Position numbers and translations under genes: made by a program
In this document: one piece after another, positions 8,421-17,070 of the stretch
Layout: every line of letters starts with the position of its first letter
Numbering within the stretch: position 1 is the first letter of the stretch
The notes under the pieces: model-generated
The model's database searches: none
The model's input: the letters and a program-made list of their open reading frames with translations, nothing else
Told to the model about the DNA's origin: nothing
From: Seleniivibrio woodruffii
GTDB taxonomy: Bacteria > Chrysiogenota > Deferribacteres > Deferribacterales > Geovibrionaceae
Assembly (NCBI RefSeq): GCF_004339245.1
Contig: NZ_SMGG01000003.1
Span: 275,106 to 339,105, forward strand
Length of the DNA stretch: 64,000 nucleotides
Direction of reading: 5' to 3'

Positions 8421-9650
8421 ATGAGTGATTTCTATATAGGACGTCAGCCGATACTTGATGACAGAGGCCGCATTTATGCATATGAACTGCTCTTCAGGAG
8501 CCATGGTTCCAGTGCCTCTGCGGCTGTTACGGACAATACTTCTGCCACGGCAAGAGTGCTTATTAACATGCTCCAGAACTTCGGCATCGAGAGACTGCTA
8601 GGAGGCAAGAAGGGATTTATCAACACCGATGAAAGCCTTATTATGGACGGTGCCATTGACCTTTTGCCAAAGGAGCTTTTTGTTATTGAAGTGCTGGAGA
8701 CCACAAAGCTTTCAAGACAGCTTCTTGATAAGATAAAGTATTACATATCAAAAGGATATGTTTTTGCCATGGATGATCTTGAGTTTACAAAGGACTACTT
8801 TGACAGATACAGAGAGCTCATCCCCATGGTGCACTATATCAAGGTTGACTACATGCTGGCGGACAAGAACACGCTGGAAAAGAATGTAAGTATTATCAAA
8901 GGATTGAAAGCAAAAATGCTTGCGGAGAAGGTTGAGACAAACGAAGACTTTGAAAAGTGCAAAGGGCTTGGTTTCGATCTTTTTCAGGGATATTTCTTTG
9001 CAAAGCCGGTTGTTATGTCCCAAAAGTCTGTTGACCCTTCTAAGGCGGCAATAATTCAGCTTATCAACATGCTCAGGGGTGATGCGGAGGCAACCGAGCT
9101 TGAAAAGGTCATAAAGCACTATCCGGAGCTGTATATAAACCTGTTGAAATTCATGAACTCATCAGCCTTTTTTACAAAAGGAACAATCACATCCATAAAA
9201 CATGCAATGGCCATGCTCGGCCGTGCGAATCTGACAAAATGGCTCTATCTGATGCTGTATGCTGATCCGAAAAGTGACACCTTCAATAATCCGCTTCTGG
9301 AAACTGCGCAGTTGAGGGGGAAAACAATGGAGATGCTCTGTCAGACAAGCAAGGTAATAGGTAACAAATCGGACAGCGCCTTTATGGTGGGTCTGATGTC
9401 TCTGCTGGACGCAATATTCAACAGAGATATAAGAGAGGTCATGAACGAGTTTAACGTTGACGACGAGATAAAACTGGCTGTTACGGAACACAGGGGAGAG
9501 CTTGGTCTGCTGCTTAAAACAGTTAAATGCTTTGAGAGCGATGACGTGTGCGAACTGGTGGACTGCTTCGGTATACTCAAGATCAGTTTTGAAGACTTCA
9601 ACCGTATAATGATGGAGTGTTACGACTGGACGGACAGCTTCGCAAAGTAG
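8421..9650 (+). CDS. EAL-HDOD domain protein (YuxH type), probable signalling protein
   Basis: 409 aa. The N-terminal part (about 1-200) is a degenerate EAL domain: YELLFR replaces the EAL signature and phosphodiesterase residues look incomplete, as in the YuxH/CdgJ family. The C-terminal part (about 200-405) is an HDOD domain without an HD catalytic pair. Proteins of this build are usually non-catalytic regulators linked to c-di-GMP and motility. Two adjacent ATGs exist; GGAG at 8412-8415 is 5 nt from the second (8421) but only 2 nt from the first (8418), so the second is chosen. Confidence 0.85.
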   Translation: MSDFYIGRQPILDDRGRIYAYELLFRSHGSSASAAVTDNTSATARVLINMLQNFGIERLLGGKKGFINTDESLIMDGAIDLLPKELFVIEVLETTKLSRQLLDKIKYYISKGYVFAMDDLEFTKDYFDRYRELIPMVHYIKVDYMLADKNTLEKNVSIIKGLKAKMLAEKVETNEDFEKCKGLGFDLFQGYFFAKPVVMSQKSVDPSKAAIIQLINMLRGDAEATELEKVIKHYPELYINLLKFMNSSAFFTKGTITSIKHAMAMLGRANLTKWLYLMLYADPKSDTFNNPLLETAQLRGKTMEMLCQTSKVIGNKSDSAFMVGLMSLLDAIFNRDIREVMNEFNVDDEIKLAVTEHRGELGLLLKTVKCFESDDVCELVDCFGILKISFEDFNRIMMECYDWTDSFAK

Positions 9651-9678
9651 CTGTATTTGCGGATACTTAAAGATTGTG

Positions 9679-9707
9679 TTGACGAACCTGTTAATATTTG
9701 CAAATAT
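9679..9707 (+). promoter_or_regulatory. Candidate promoter of the IclR-family gene
   Basis: TTGACG (9679-9684), 17 nt, AAATAT (9702-9707). The -35 is good and the -10 is weak. It lies 52 nt before the preferred start codon. Confidence 0.4.
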
Positions 9708-9733
9708 AAATTAGTCATAAAATAGTACAATGT

Positions 9734-9748
9734 TATGCATTAAGCATA
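9734..9748. promoter_or_regulatory. Inverted repeat just before the IclR-family gene
   Basis: TATGC-ATTAA-GCATA is a 15-bp dyad in the 5' leader, 11 nt before the preferred ATG. IclR regulators often bind dyads of about this size at their own promoters, so autoregulation is possible; the arms are only 5 bp. Confidence 0.3.
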
Positions 9749-9759
9749 CGGAGACAGGG

Positions 9760-10551
9760 ATGAAAAGGGAAAAATCTGAATATGCTGTGCAGGCGGTGAG
9801 TAATGCCATTGATATACTTGAGCTTCTCGGAGACAGCGACAACGAGCTCAGTATAACGGATGTGGTGTCGACGCTCAACCTGACCAGAAGCAACGTTAAC
9901 AAGCTTCTGGCAACGCTGGAAATGCTCGGATATGTCGAACACAACAGATATACCGGAAACTTCCGTCTGGGTGTGAAAACATTCCAGATTTCACAGGCAT
10001 ATATCAACAAGCTGAACCTTATAGAGATATCCATTCAGGTTCTCCAGCAGCTTAAGAACGACACCAGCGAATCTGCATATATAAGCGTTCTGCGTGACGG
10101 AAACGTTGTGTATCTGAACGTGGTGGAAACAGAGCAGTCTGTGCGAGTTCTGCCCAGAATAGGAAACGTAGGTCCCGCTTATGCAACTGCAACAGGCAAG
10201 GCTCAGCTGGCCTTCTATGACCCTATGGAGCTTGAAAAGCTTTATTCCGGCGAGTTCAGAAAGATAACCACCAACAGCATAAAGAATTTTGATCAGCTCA
10301 GAGATGAGCTGGATGAGATAAAACGCAACGGATATGCCATAGACAACGAAGAGTATGAGCTTGGAGTCCGCTGTGTAGGCGCACCCATAAAAGACTTTAT
10401 GGGCAACGTTATCGCAGGCATCAGTGTTTCCGCACCGGCGGAAAGGATGCCCATGGAATCCATAAGGGACAGTGTTGCCCCTATGGTGCTTGAAGCCGCA
10501 AGGGTTCTCTCCAAAAAATTCGGATACAGAGAGCTTACGGACGACGAGTAA
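9760..10551 (+). CDS. IclR family transcriptional regulator
   Basis: 263 aa. N-terminal winged helix-turn-helix (about 5-75: IDILELLGD, LNLTRSNVNKLLATLEMLGY) followed by the IclR effector-binding domain (about 85-255: GPAYATATGKA, GVRCVGAPI). DNA-binding regulator; the effector cannot be read from sequence, and no catabolic genes sit beside it. The ATG at 9760 is preferred because GGAG at 9750-9753 is 6 nt upstream; an earlier in-frame ATG at 9730 lacks a ribosome-binding site. A GC-rich hairpin follows 18 nt after the stop. Confidence 0.9.
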   Translation: MKREKSEYAVQAVSNAIDILELLGDSDNELSITDVVSTLNLTRSNVNKLLATLEMLGYVEHNRYTGNFRLGVKTFQISQAYINKLNLIEISIQVLQQLKNDTSESAYISVLRDGNVVYLNVVETEQSVRVLPRIGNVGPAYATATGKAQLAFYDPMELEKLYSGEFRKITTNSIKNFDQLRDELDEIKRNGYAIDNEEYELGVRCVGAPIKDFMGNVIAGISVSAPAERMPMESIRDSVAPMVLEAARVLSKKFGYRELTDDE

Positions 10552-10569
10552 ACAACGACAATGAATGCT

Positions 10570-10591
10570 GCACCCTCTTTCGGGAGGGTGC
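10570..10591 (+). terminator. Hairpin after the IclR-family gene, possible terminator
   Basis: GCACCCTC-TTTCGG-GAGGGTGC forms a perfect 8-bp stem with a 6-nt loop. The following sequence is only moderately T-rich, so termination may be partial. An in-frame ATG for the next gene at 10565 lies at its base, which argues against that start. Confidence 0.55.
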
Positions 10592-10609
10592 GCAGGTTAT
10601 TATTTGGAA

Positions 10610-12859
10610 ATGACAACCCGGACATCGATAATTTTTCTGACAGCAGACAATCAGCTATGCAGTGATGTGCAGGTTAATCTTAAAACTGCCTGCCAACATA
10701 CTGAGATCGAAAGCACCAGCGACCTTAGCTCTTTCTCCGAAAAACTGCTGGCCGGAAAAGTCATGGCAGCCATTGCGGATCTAAGCCTTGGCGAAGTGTA
10801 TATAACCCAGGCGCTGGCAATCCTTAAATCAATCGACAAAGACCTTCCCCTCATCATAATCACAAAAAGAGACAAACAGGAGCTTGCTGCAAAATATATC
10901 GGCATGGGTGCCGCTGATTATATCCTAACGGATAATCTTTTGCGTTTATGCCCTGTCATAGGCCGTGAAGCGAAGACCTATAGCGAGGTCACAGCGGGAC
11001 GAAAAGCGAGACAGGAGATCAAGGAGCTTCAGAACATAATAAATGCGGCAGAAGACGAAATTTACGTTCTGGACGGGATTACCCTGAAAATCAATTTTGC
11101 CAACAGAAAAGCTGTGCAGAATCTGAGGCATTCTACTGATGAGCTGAAGGAACTGTCCATGAACGACATCATGATGGATGTCATGCCGCTGGGTTTCATG
11201 AGCGGGTGGGACAGGAACAAAACACGCAAAACTTTTTATACCCGCATGAAAAGAAAGGACGGAACAGTGTATCCGGCGGAGGCAGTTTTCCAGTCGGTTA
11301 AAACGGATGGAAAGACGGCCATTCTGGGAATTATCCACGACATAACTGAAAAAGAGTCTGCGAAACAGCAGGCGATGATCCTTAACAAAGCCATAGACGC
11401 AAGCGCATCCTCGGTGATCATAACAGATAAAGACTTCAGAATCTTCTATGTGAACAAGGCATACTGCACGCTGTCGGGAAAGAGCCTTACGGAATCCGTG
11501 GGGTCAGACATCCACGACAGCATAATAAACAACAGCAAAACGGACGATTTCAGGCAGGCGCTGCAGAACTGCTCAAAGGGGCAGAGCTGGGTTGGAGAAT
11601 ATAACAGGCTGGGCAAAGACGGGGAGACGCATATCGTTCTCGGTTCAGTGTCACCAGTTATGGACGAGAAGAGCGAACTGCAGAATATAGTCATCGTTGA
11701 AGAGGATATAACCGAGCGCATCCGTATAAAGAGCCAGCTGATGCATGCGCAGAAGATGGAGACGGTTGGTGAGCTGACCAGCGGAATTGCCCACGACTTT
11801 ACAAATATGCTCACGGCCATCGGCGGATTCGCATCCATAATGAAGCGGAAGATGGACACGGAAAGCAATCTTTTCATGTATGTTGACAGGATAATAGATC
11901 TGACCATCAGAGCAAAGAGCCTTACGCAGAATCTGCTGAACTTCTCACGAAAACAGATGCAGGCGGACAGGGTTTTAAACGTTAACGAACTGGTGAACAC
12001 CGTCAGCGGGTTCCTTTCAATGGTGATAGGTAACAAGCTGGAGATACATAAGGAGCTTTCTCCGGAAGAGATAAATATAGTCGGTGATCCTGTTCAGCTT
12101 GAGCAGGTGATAATAAATCTTGCCACAAACGCAAGGGATGCCGTTTCAAAAGAGGGGATTCTGACCATATCCACCGACAGGCTTATGATAAGCAGCAAGG
12201 AGGCGGGCGGAGGGTTCAAGGAATATGCCGTCATAAAGGTCAGGGACAACGGAAGCGGAATTGAAGAGAAGAAGCTCAAGAAGATATTCGAGCCCTTCTA
12301 CACCACCAAGGACGAAGGCAAGGGTACAGGCCTCGGTCTGTATATAGTCAGCGATATAATCGCCAGACACAACGGCCTTATAGAATGTCAGAGCGAACTC
12401 GGCGTAGGAACCGAGTTTATAATAAAACTGCCTGTTACAGAGAAAAAACCGGAGACTCTTAAAGAAGAGACAGAGGTCAAGTCCACCAGAAGCGCCGTAA
12501 TTCTTCTCATTGAAGATGAAAAGATGGTGAGGGACAGTCTGATGAACGCTCTGGATGCCTACGGATACCGAGTTATCGAGGCTGCCAACGGACGTGACGG
12601 GGTTGAGATATATAAAGAGAGGCACAACAGCATAGACCTTGTTATCAGCGATATCGTTATGCCTGTTATGGACGGCATAGAGGCCTATGCGCAGATGAGC
12701 GGAATAAATCCAGATGTTAAGATGATATTCACCACCGGCTATGTCGGTGAGACACATAAAAGGGACAATTTCGATGAAAAGGACCACGTTGTTCTTCTGA
12801 AGCCCCTTCTTGTAAAAGAGCTGATTAAACGAATTGAACAGCTTATTCAAAAAAACTAG
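10610..12859 (+). CDS. Hybrid sensor histidine kinase: pseudo-receiver, two PAS, HisKA, HATPase, receiver
   Basis: 749 aa, no membrane segments, so a cytoplasmic sensor. Order: a receiver-like N-terminal domain (about 5-120, degenerate), PAS (about 130-245), PAS (about 255-375), HisKA with GIAHDFTN (phospho-His395), HATPase with NARDA, DNGSG and GTGLGL boxes, and a C-terminal receiver (about 620-740) with IEDE, phospho-Asp681 (SDIVMP) and KPL. The build resembles soluble hybrid kinases abundant in anaerobic deltaproteobacteria-like genomes. The start 10610 is chosen since an earlier ATG lies in the upstream hairpin. No dedicated output regulator is adjacent except the receiver-GGDEF gene 70 nt downstream. 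Confidence 0.9.
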   Translation: MTTRTSIIFLTADNQLCSDVQVNLKTACQHTEIESTSDLSSFSEKLLAGKVMAAIADLSLGEVYITQALAILKSIDKDLPLIIITKRDKQELAAKYIGMGAADYILTDNLLRLCPVIGREAKTYSEVTAGRKARQEIKELQNIINAAEDEIYVLDGITLKINFANRKAVQNLRHSTDELKELSMNDIMMDVMPLGFMSGWDRNKTRKTFYTRMKRKDGTVYPAEAVFQSVKTDGKTAILGIIHDITEKESAKQQAMILNKAIDASASSVIITDKDFRIFYVNKAYCTLSGKSLTESVGSDIHDSIINNSKTDDFRQALQNCSKGQSWVGEYNRLGKDGETHIVLGSVSPVMDEKSELQNIVIVEEDITERIRIKSQLMHAQKMETVGELTSGIAHDFTNMLTAIGGFASIMKRKMDTESNLFMYVDRIIDLTIRAKSLTQNLLNFSRKQMQADRVLNVNELVNTVSGFLSMVIGNKLEIHKELSPEEINIVGDPVQLEQVIINLATNARDAVSKEGILTISTDRLMISSKEAGGGFKEYAVIKVRDNGSGIEEKKLKKIFEPFYTTKDEGKGTGLGLYIVSDIIARHNGLIECQSELGVGTEFIIKLPVTEKKPETLKEETEVKSTRSAVILLIEDEKMVRDSLMNALDAYGYRVIEAANGRDGVEIYKERHNSIDLVISDIVMPVMDGIEAYAQMSGINPDVKMIFTTGYVGETHKRDNFDEKDHVVLLKPLLVKELIKRIEQLIQKN

Positions 12860-12868
12860 CAAATAAAT

Positions 12869-12896
12869 TTGCCTAGTGTGTATTTTGTGGTATAAT
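12869..12896 (+). promoter_or_regulatory. Candidate promoter of the receiver-GGDEF gene
   Basis: TTGCCT (12869-12874), 16 nt, perfect TATAAT (12891-12896), 32 nt before the ATG at 12929. It suggests that the cyclase gene has its own promoter in addition to read-through from the kinase gene. Confidence 0.55.
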
Positions 12897-12928
12897 CCTG
12901 CTATGCATTGATTTGTGAGTGGGAGAAA

Positions 12929-14197
12929 ATGACCGTCAAGACCGAGTCTCTGAAAAATCTTTCCGTTCTGTATGTTGAAGATGATCCCGATATTGCGGAG
13001 GCGGTCAGGTTCACGTTCAAAAGTGTCCTGCAAAAACTTACTATTCTGCCCACAGCCGAAGAGGCCATAGATTTCTTTGTTAAAAACAGCCCCGACATAA
13101 TCATAACAGAATCGGTTCTCCCCTATTCCAGCGGAATTGAGCTGGCAAGGGATATCAAAAATATCAGCCCTGACACTCCGGTAATGATAATAAGCGGTCA
13201 TAGGGACGAAAAGATGCTTGCCGGATCCATTGAGGCGGGTGTCGAATGCTATCTGATGAAACCTGTGAACCTTAAAACCATGAAAAAACATATGGTGCTG
13301 GCCGCAGAGAAGCTGAAACGACTGAGAGCGGAGACCAGAAACAAAACTCTGCTTAAAAAGGTTCTGGATTCATCAAGAGAGATGTATCTGGTGGGCAGTG
13401 CTGACGGTATAAGCTATATGAACAACACTCTTCTGGAGTTTTTCGGCAACAGCAGCCTTGAAGAGATGGACGGAAGCAATGTTGAGGTTGTGGAAAACCG
13501 CCACAGCGAAAACCCTGTCCCCTTCCCTTTGTGGCTCAAAAAGATAAGCCGTATCGACGGATATGAGACTGTTGTCAGCCTTATCCGCCGTGACCTTCTG
13601 AAAAGTGATGCCAGATCGTTCATCGCAAGGGTCAACAGGATAGAGGATGAGGACGGTTTTGCCATATCATTCACAGATGTGGCCGTTATGGAGCTTCAGA
13701 AGAAATTCTTCCATAATCTGGCCATGAAAGACCCTCTGACAGAGGTTTTCAACAGACAGAAATTCAACGAGGAGCTTTCCAGAGAGGTCATCAGAAGCAG
13801 ACGCTACGGAACAAAGCTTTCTGCTATAATGTTCGACATAGACAGATTCGGCGACCTGAACGGGAGATACGGGTTTCAGGCCGGAGACAGGATTCTGAAA
13901 GAACTTGCCGCTCATGTTTCTGCCAACATAAGGACAACGGATGTTTTTGCCAGATACGGTGGAGAGGAGTTTATCGTAATGACTCCGGAAGTAGGTCTGG
14001 AAGGTGCATTGAGACTGGCTGAGAAGCTCAGGGATTCAATATCGGCTAATGATTTCTCCAATATAGATGAGAACATAACGTGCAGTTTCGGCGTTGTGCA
14101 GTTCGGTGCGGACTGGTCGGAGGAAGATCTGATACGGTTTGCGGATGATGCTCTGTTCAGGGCGAAAGGTGCCGGAAGAAATACTATATCCGAATAA
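12929..14197 (+). CDS. Receiver-PAS-GGDEF protein, probable diguanylate cyclase
   Basis: 422 aa. Receiver domain 10-125 with the acidic pair Glu17-Asp18-Asp19, the Ser/Thr (IISGH) and the Lys (LMKP), but the phospho-acceptor position is Glu61 (IITESVLP) instead of Asp. A PAS-like segment (about 150-260) follows, then GGDEF (about 265-420) with the active-site GGEEF and an RxxD inhibitory site (RTTD) five residues before it, so c-di-GMP synthesis with product inhibition is expected. The ATG at 12929 follows GGGAG closely; a TTG at 12908 would add seven residues but sits close to the transcription start. Ends at a strong bidirectional terminator. Confidence 0.88.
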   Translation: MTVKTESLKNLSVLYVEDDPDIAEAVRFTFKSVLQKLTILPTAEEAIDFFVKNSPDIIITESVLPYSSGIELARDIKNISPDTPVMIISGHRDEKMLAGSIEAGVECYLMKPVNLKTMKKHMVLAAEKLKRLRAETRNKTLLKKVLDSSREMYLVGSADGISYMNNTLLEFFGNSSLEEMDGSNVEVVENRHSENPVPFPLWLKKISRIDGYETVVSLIRRDLLKSDARSFIARVNRIEDEDGFAISFTDVAVMELQKKFFHNLAMKDPLTEVFNRQKFNEELSREVIRSRRYGTKLSAIMFDIDRFGDLNGRYGFQAGDRILKELAAHVSANIRTTDVFARYGGEEFIVMTPEVGLEGALRLAEKLRDSISANDFSNIDENITCSFGVVQFGADWSEEDLIRFADDALFRAKGAGRNTISE

Positions 14198-14199
14198 AA

Positions 14200-14223
14200 A
14201 AAGGGGGTCGAAAGACCCCCTTT
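14200..14223. terminator. Bidirectional intrinsic terminator
   Basis: AAAGGGGGTC-GAAA-GACCCCCTTT: perfect 10-bp stem and GAAA tetraloop, with A-rich sequence on the left and T-rich on the right. It separates the convergent GGDEF and aminotransferase genes. Confidence 0.9.
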
Positions 14224-14228
14224 ACTGT

Positions 14229-15539
14229 TTAGCAGGATCCGGATTCAACGTATTCAACTATCTTGTCTTTGATGGTTTTAACCGTCTGTTCGAACTTCTC
14301 AACGTTCTTTTCAAGCAGAGTCATACGGAAGCCGGGTGTGGAAGTGAAGAAGGATGTCAGCGGGACAACGCAGATGCCGGTTGCGCCCAGCAGATAGTAA
14401 ACAAAGCGTTTGTCATGGCTGCTCTTGTCTTCGGTTATCTTCTCAACCACGTCACGAACCTCTTTCAGCTCAATATGCAGCTTCTGGTTCTTGTTCAGCA
14501 CCGCTTCATTGAACACAACAGACATGTAGAAAGCTCCGTTTGAGCGGTTTACTACCACATAGGGGCAGTCTTTCAGCATGTTGTAGGCTATGTTGGAGAG
14601 TTTCTCGTAGTGCTTAAGCCTTTCAGTGAGATATGAGTTGTACATCTCATGCTGCATGATGTGGGGAATGGACATCTGGGGAAGAGTAGTCGAGCAGACC
14701 TCAGCCATCTTCTGGTTCAGGATGGCATCTACGAAGCGTTTGAAAGCCTCATCCTTGTCTGCGTTGTAAACTTCGATCCAGCCGCAGCGTGCGCCCGGCC
14801 AGGGGAATTCTTTTGAGATACCCTTCATGGAAATTCCGGGAACGTCGCCGATGATGTCGGAAAGGGCGATTGTCTTTTTGCCGTTGTATACCATGTTCAG
14901 GTAGATTTCGTCAAAAATGAGCATCAGGTCGTGCTCTTTCGCCATTTTTACTATACGTCTCAGGTCGTCCTCAGTGTGGACATAGCCTGTGGGGTTGTCG
15001 GGGTTGATAACAAGAATGCCCACGATGGACTTATGGCTTTCGACCTTCTTCTCAAGCTCATTGAGATCGGGTGCCCAGTTGTTGTAGGGGTTCATTCTAT
15101 AAGTGTTAGGCGGAAAAGATGCGTGCAGAACTTCCGCCAGAAGGTGTGTTGAGTAGGTCGGCTCGGGCAGCATTACCCTCGCATCCACTCTGATTGAGCT
15201 ATACGCTCGTGCTATTGCGTCGCCAAGTCCGTTGAAAAAGATAATATCGTCTTTAGTGATCTGAACTCCGCCTCTGGCGTTAGTTCTTTCCGCAAGGAAC
15301 TCCCTTACGTCGTAGTCGCCTCTGGTGGGGCAGTAGGCAAAGGACATGTTGTTGTTCCTGACCAGATCTGCGATGGTGTCCTTCATCCAGTCGGGGATGA
15401 TCTCGCCTTTCGCCACAGGGTCGCCGATGTTTTCATAACATATTTCGACTCCGTGCTGCTCAAGAATTTTAGCAACGTTGACAATATTGCGGATTTCATA
15501 GGTCAGGCCGTTTCCGCTCTTAGCCAGGTCATAACGCAT
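14229..15539 (-). CDS. Pyridoxal-phosphate aminotransferase, class I/II fold
   Basis: 436 aa. Fold-type I aminotransferase: NPDNPTGYV, the PLP-phenol contact FDEIYL and the Schiff-base lysine in KGISKEFPWPG are visible, with GWIEV after it. The N-terminus (LAKSGNGLTYEIRNIV) and the long insert near the C-terminus resemble alanine/aspartate aminotransferase-like enzymes of anaerobes; the substrate cannot be fixed. No partner gene is in the same transcript. Start ATG at 15537-15539 has GAAGG upstream. The 190-bp upstream gap holds several inverted repeats, so leader-based regulation is possible. Confidence 0.85.
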   Translation of the reverse strand: MRYDLAKSGNGLTYEIRNIVNVAKILEQHGVEICYENIGDPVAKGEIIPDWMKDTIADLVRNNNMSFAYCPTRGDYDVREFLAERTNARGGVQITKDDIIFFNGLGDAIARAYSSIRVDARVMLPEPTYSTHLLAEVLHASFPPNTYRMNPYNNWAPDLNELEKKVESHKSIVGILVINPDNPTGYVHTEDDLRRIVKMAKEHDLMLIFDEIYLNMVYNGKKTIALSDIIGDVPGISMKGISKEFPWPGARCGWIEVYNADKDEAFKRFVDAILNQKMAEVCSTTLPQMSIPHIMQHEMYNSYLTERLKHYEKLSNIAYNMLKDCPYVVVNRSNGAFYMSVVFNEAVLNKNQKLHIELKEVRDVVEKITEDKSSHDKRFVYYLLGATGICVVPLTSFFTSTPGFRMTLLEKNVEKFEQTVKTIKDKIVEYVESGSC

Positions 15540-15562
15540 ATAACACCTTCAAGTTTTATTAA

Positions 15563-15610
15563 GGCGGTCTCCCGCCCCCGAACTCTTTATGTTGCGACGC
15601 AAAAAGAGTT
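15563..15610 (-). promoter_or_regulatory. Structured leader of the aminotransferase gene
   Basis: Two nested dyads lie just before the start codon on the minus strand: AACTCTTT (15581-15588) pairs with AAAGAGTT (15603-15610), and GGCGG pairs with CCGCC over 15563-15577. I do not recognise a known riboswitch. It may be an attenuator or a structure that affects the ribosome-binding site. Confidence 0.35.
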
Positions 15611-15636
15611 AATTCCGATGGTTCTAAAGGCAGTTA

Positions 15637-15671
15637 AACCGCAAAACCCGTAATTGCCGGATTTTGCGGTT
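15637..15671. terminator. Hairpin downstream of der, probable terminator
   Basis: Arms 15637-15650 (AACCGCAAAACCCG) and 15658-15671 (CGGATTTTGCGGTT) pair over 14 bp with one mismatch, loop 7 nt. It lies about 60 nt past the der stop codon on the minus strand. T-tracts are weak on both sides, so efficiency is uncertain. Confidence 0.6.
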
Positions 15672-15729
15672 TTCCTTATTAATATAAGTTATCGTAGAAA
15701 GCTAGCAGAAAATGAATATATGCTGAAAA

Positions 15730-17070
15730 TTAATACTCGCCAATGGGCGTGTTTTTAGATTCCCCTCTCTGACGATAGTGAACTTTGATGGGTACTCCGT
15801 CAAATCCGTGGTGCGCACGAATGATGTTCACAATGAATCTCTGGTAAGAGAAGTGGACAGCATCCGGATAGTTTACGAATATTACGAACTCCGGGGGGCA
15901 TGTTCCCACCTGAGTTATGAAGTAGAACTTAACTCTGCGGTTGCGGGTTACAGGGGGCTGGTGGCGCTGGATAGCCTCTTCCAGAACCTCCTGAAGCTTA
16001 TGGGTGGTGATACGCTTTGAGTATTCCTTATACAAGGCCTTTGCCGCATCAAACACCTTAAAGATGTTCTTGCCCGTCAGTGTGGACGTGTATATCAGCG
16101 TAGGCTTGTTGAGGAACTGGAGGTGATGGTCAATGTCCTTAAAGAAGTCTTTGGCCTTTTCGTCCTTATTCTCAATGAGATCCCACTTGTTGGCAACGAG
16201 AATGACAGGTCTGCCTGATTCCCAGTTGTCGGCGATAACTTTAACGTCTCTGTCGGTAAGTCCTTCATCCGCATCTATAATACACACGGCAATGTCCGCA
16301 CGCTCAACAGCGTCCTCCCAGCGGTGATAGCCGTATTTCTCTATCTTGTCCTTGAACATTATCTTCTTTTTACGGATACCTGCGGTGTCGATGAGGACAT
16401 ATTTCTGTCCGTCATATTCAAAGAAGGTGTCAACCGCATCACGGGTCGTGCCAGGGATGGGTGTGACTATCAGCCTGTCCTGTCCCAGCCATTTGTTTAT
16501 CATGCTGGACTTGCCCACGTTGGGTCTTCCTGTGACGATGAGCTTGATTCTGCCCTCATAGGGGTCAGTTTTGTCGTGGTCATCGGGAATGAAGGTCACA
16601 ACCTTGTCCAGAAGTTCGTCAACGTTACGACCGTGAGATGCGCTTATGCCGATTACTTCGTCAACACCAAGGCGGTAAAAGTCGTATGTGAGTGTCTCTT
16701 TGGCGTCCGTGTCCACTTTGTTCACAGCCACCTGAAAGGGCTTGCCTGTCTGGCGGAGAAGATCGATAACTATCTCGTCCAGCGGGTGTACACCCTCTAC
16801 TCCGTCTGTCATAAGGATGAAGAAATCAGCCTCTCTCAGTCCGTGCATGAACTGAGCCTGCATCTCCTTTTTCAGCAGTTCTTCCTTGAGGTCGAACCCG
16901 GCGGTGTCAACAATTGCGAAGCGGTATCCCGCCCAGTCGGTGACAAACTCTATTCTGTCCCGGGTAACACCGGGCATATCGTCAACGATTGCTATCTTTT
17001 TTCCTGCCAGCCTGTTGAACAGGGTGGATTTGCCCACGTTGGGGCGGCCTATTATTCCTATAGTAAACAT
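15730..17070 (-). CDS. der: Ribosome assembly GTPase Der (EngA)
   Basis: Essential tandem GTPase needed for 50S ribosomal subunit assembly. 446 aa with two complete G domains (P-loops GRPNVGKST at 8-16 and GRPNVGKSS at 181-189, DTAGF and DTAGIRKK, NKVD and NKWD) and a C-terminal KH-like domain. It shares one base (TAATG) with the stop of the upstream lipoprotein gene, giving a tight operon argH - lipoprotein - der. Confidence 0.97.
   Translation of the reverse strand: MFTIGIIGRPNVGKSTLFNRLAGKKIAIVDDMPGVTRDRIEFVTDWAGYRFAIVDTAGFDLKEELLKKEMQAQFMHGLREADFFILMTDGVEGVHPLDEIVIDLLRQTGKPFQVAVNKVDTDAKETLTYDFYRLGVDEVIGISASHGRNVDELLDKVVTFIPDDHDKTDPYEGRIKLIVTGRPNVGKSSMINKWLGQDRLIVTPIPGTTRDAVDTFFEYDGQKYVLIDTAGIRKKKIMFKDKIEKYGYHRWEDAVERADIAVCIIDADEGLTDRDVKVIADNWESGRPVILVANKWDLIENKDEKAKDFFKDIDHHLQFLNKPTLIYTSTLTGKNIFKVFDAAKALYKEYSKRITTHKLQEVLEEAIQRHQPPVTRNRRVKFYFITQVGTCPPEFVIFVNYPDAVHFSYQRFIVNIIRAHHGFDGVPIKVHYRQRGESKNTPIGEY

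Noticed and set aside
12146-13291. 381-codon reverse-strand frame over the kinase and GGDEF genes
   Set aside because: Opposite two well-supported domain proteins and crosses a promoter; no domain pattern.
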